Origin: JANXDG01 sp964521665
GTDB lineage: Bacteria; Elusimicrobiota; Endomicrobiia; DTEH01
Assembly (NCBI GenBank): GCA_964521665.1
Contig: CAZFSG010000038.1
Coordinates: 1 to 12,443, forward strand
Length of the DNA: 12,443 bases
Direction of reading: 5' to 3'
The notes under the pieces were generated by a model. That model was not told the origin of the DNA and did no database searches. It was given only the letters and a program-made list of their open reading frames with translations. Of the stretch, positions 12,300-12,443 are shown in pieces. The translations under genes were made by a program, and so were the position numbers. How positions within the stretch are numbered: position 1 is the first letter of the stretch; every line of letters begins with the position of its first letter.

Positions 12300-12443
12300 A
12301 TGCCGAGAGAGACTTAGATAACAGATAAAAAAACGGACCCACTATTTAAATTTACTAAAAATCATCCATATAATAGTATTTTCTACCCAGTATTAACAAC
12401 ATGTGTTTTAGAATATTGACTACTCACTCTATTTTTTTATATT

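Noticed and set aside
1..12443. tRNA, rRNA, transposase, integrase or phage genes
   Set aside because: None recognised by motif on either strand.

Overview
The window is strongly AT-rich DNA from a bacterium with two membranes. The evidence is a predicted outer-membrane beta-barrel with a signal peptide, and a periplasmic binding protein that is not a lipoprotein. Nothing here fixes a lineage; an uncultivated bacterium known from metagenome assembly is likely, because the window carries a scaffold gap. All recognisable genes lie on the + strand.

Layout. (1) Positions 1-1263 hold the C-terminal end of a type I restriction HsdR subunit. It overlaps a class II glutamine-amidotransferase-like gene whose N-terminus, including the nucleophile cysteine, is missing. 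(2) Positions 1264-1657 are non-coding. They hold a long imperfect inverted repeat that resembles an integron attC site, then a near-consensus sigma70 promoter with a Fur box on its start region. (3) Positions 1658-5179 are a tight run: fur, feoA, a CoA_binding_2 protein, a divergent feoB and a ZIP transporter. (4) Positions 5183-9237 are a second metal block with its own promoter: a small exported His/Cys protein, a His-rich outer-membrane barrel, then a zinc-type ABC importer (znuA, znuC, znuB). A GlcD/D-lactate-dehydrogenase-like FAD oxidase (9234-10664) is translationally coupled to its end. (5) Positions 10665-11361 are non-coding, with palindromes, a 10-base direct repeat and a 100-N gap flanked by two identical 55-base copies. 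(6) Positions 11362-12249 hold a divergent ThyX-like protein, followed by 194 bases without a gene.

How it works together. The central 8-9 kb reads as a metal-acquisition island. The barrel would let divalent metal across the outer membrane and ZnuA would bind it in the periplasm with a three-histidine, zinc-type site. ZnuBC, ZIP and the FeoB-like protein would move metal across the inner membrane, with the Fur-family protein as sensor. The iron/zinc mixture, the CoA-binding gene between feoA and feoB, the altered FeoB gate motif and the His-rich barrel are the least ordinary parts. The ThyX-like gene sits on a piece joined only through a repeated 55-mer and differs in codon choice, so its linkage to the rest is uncertain.
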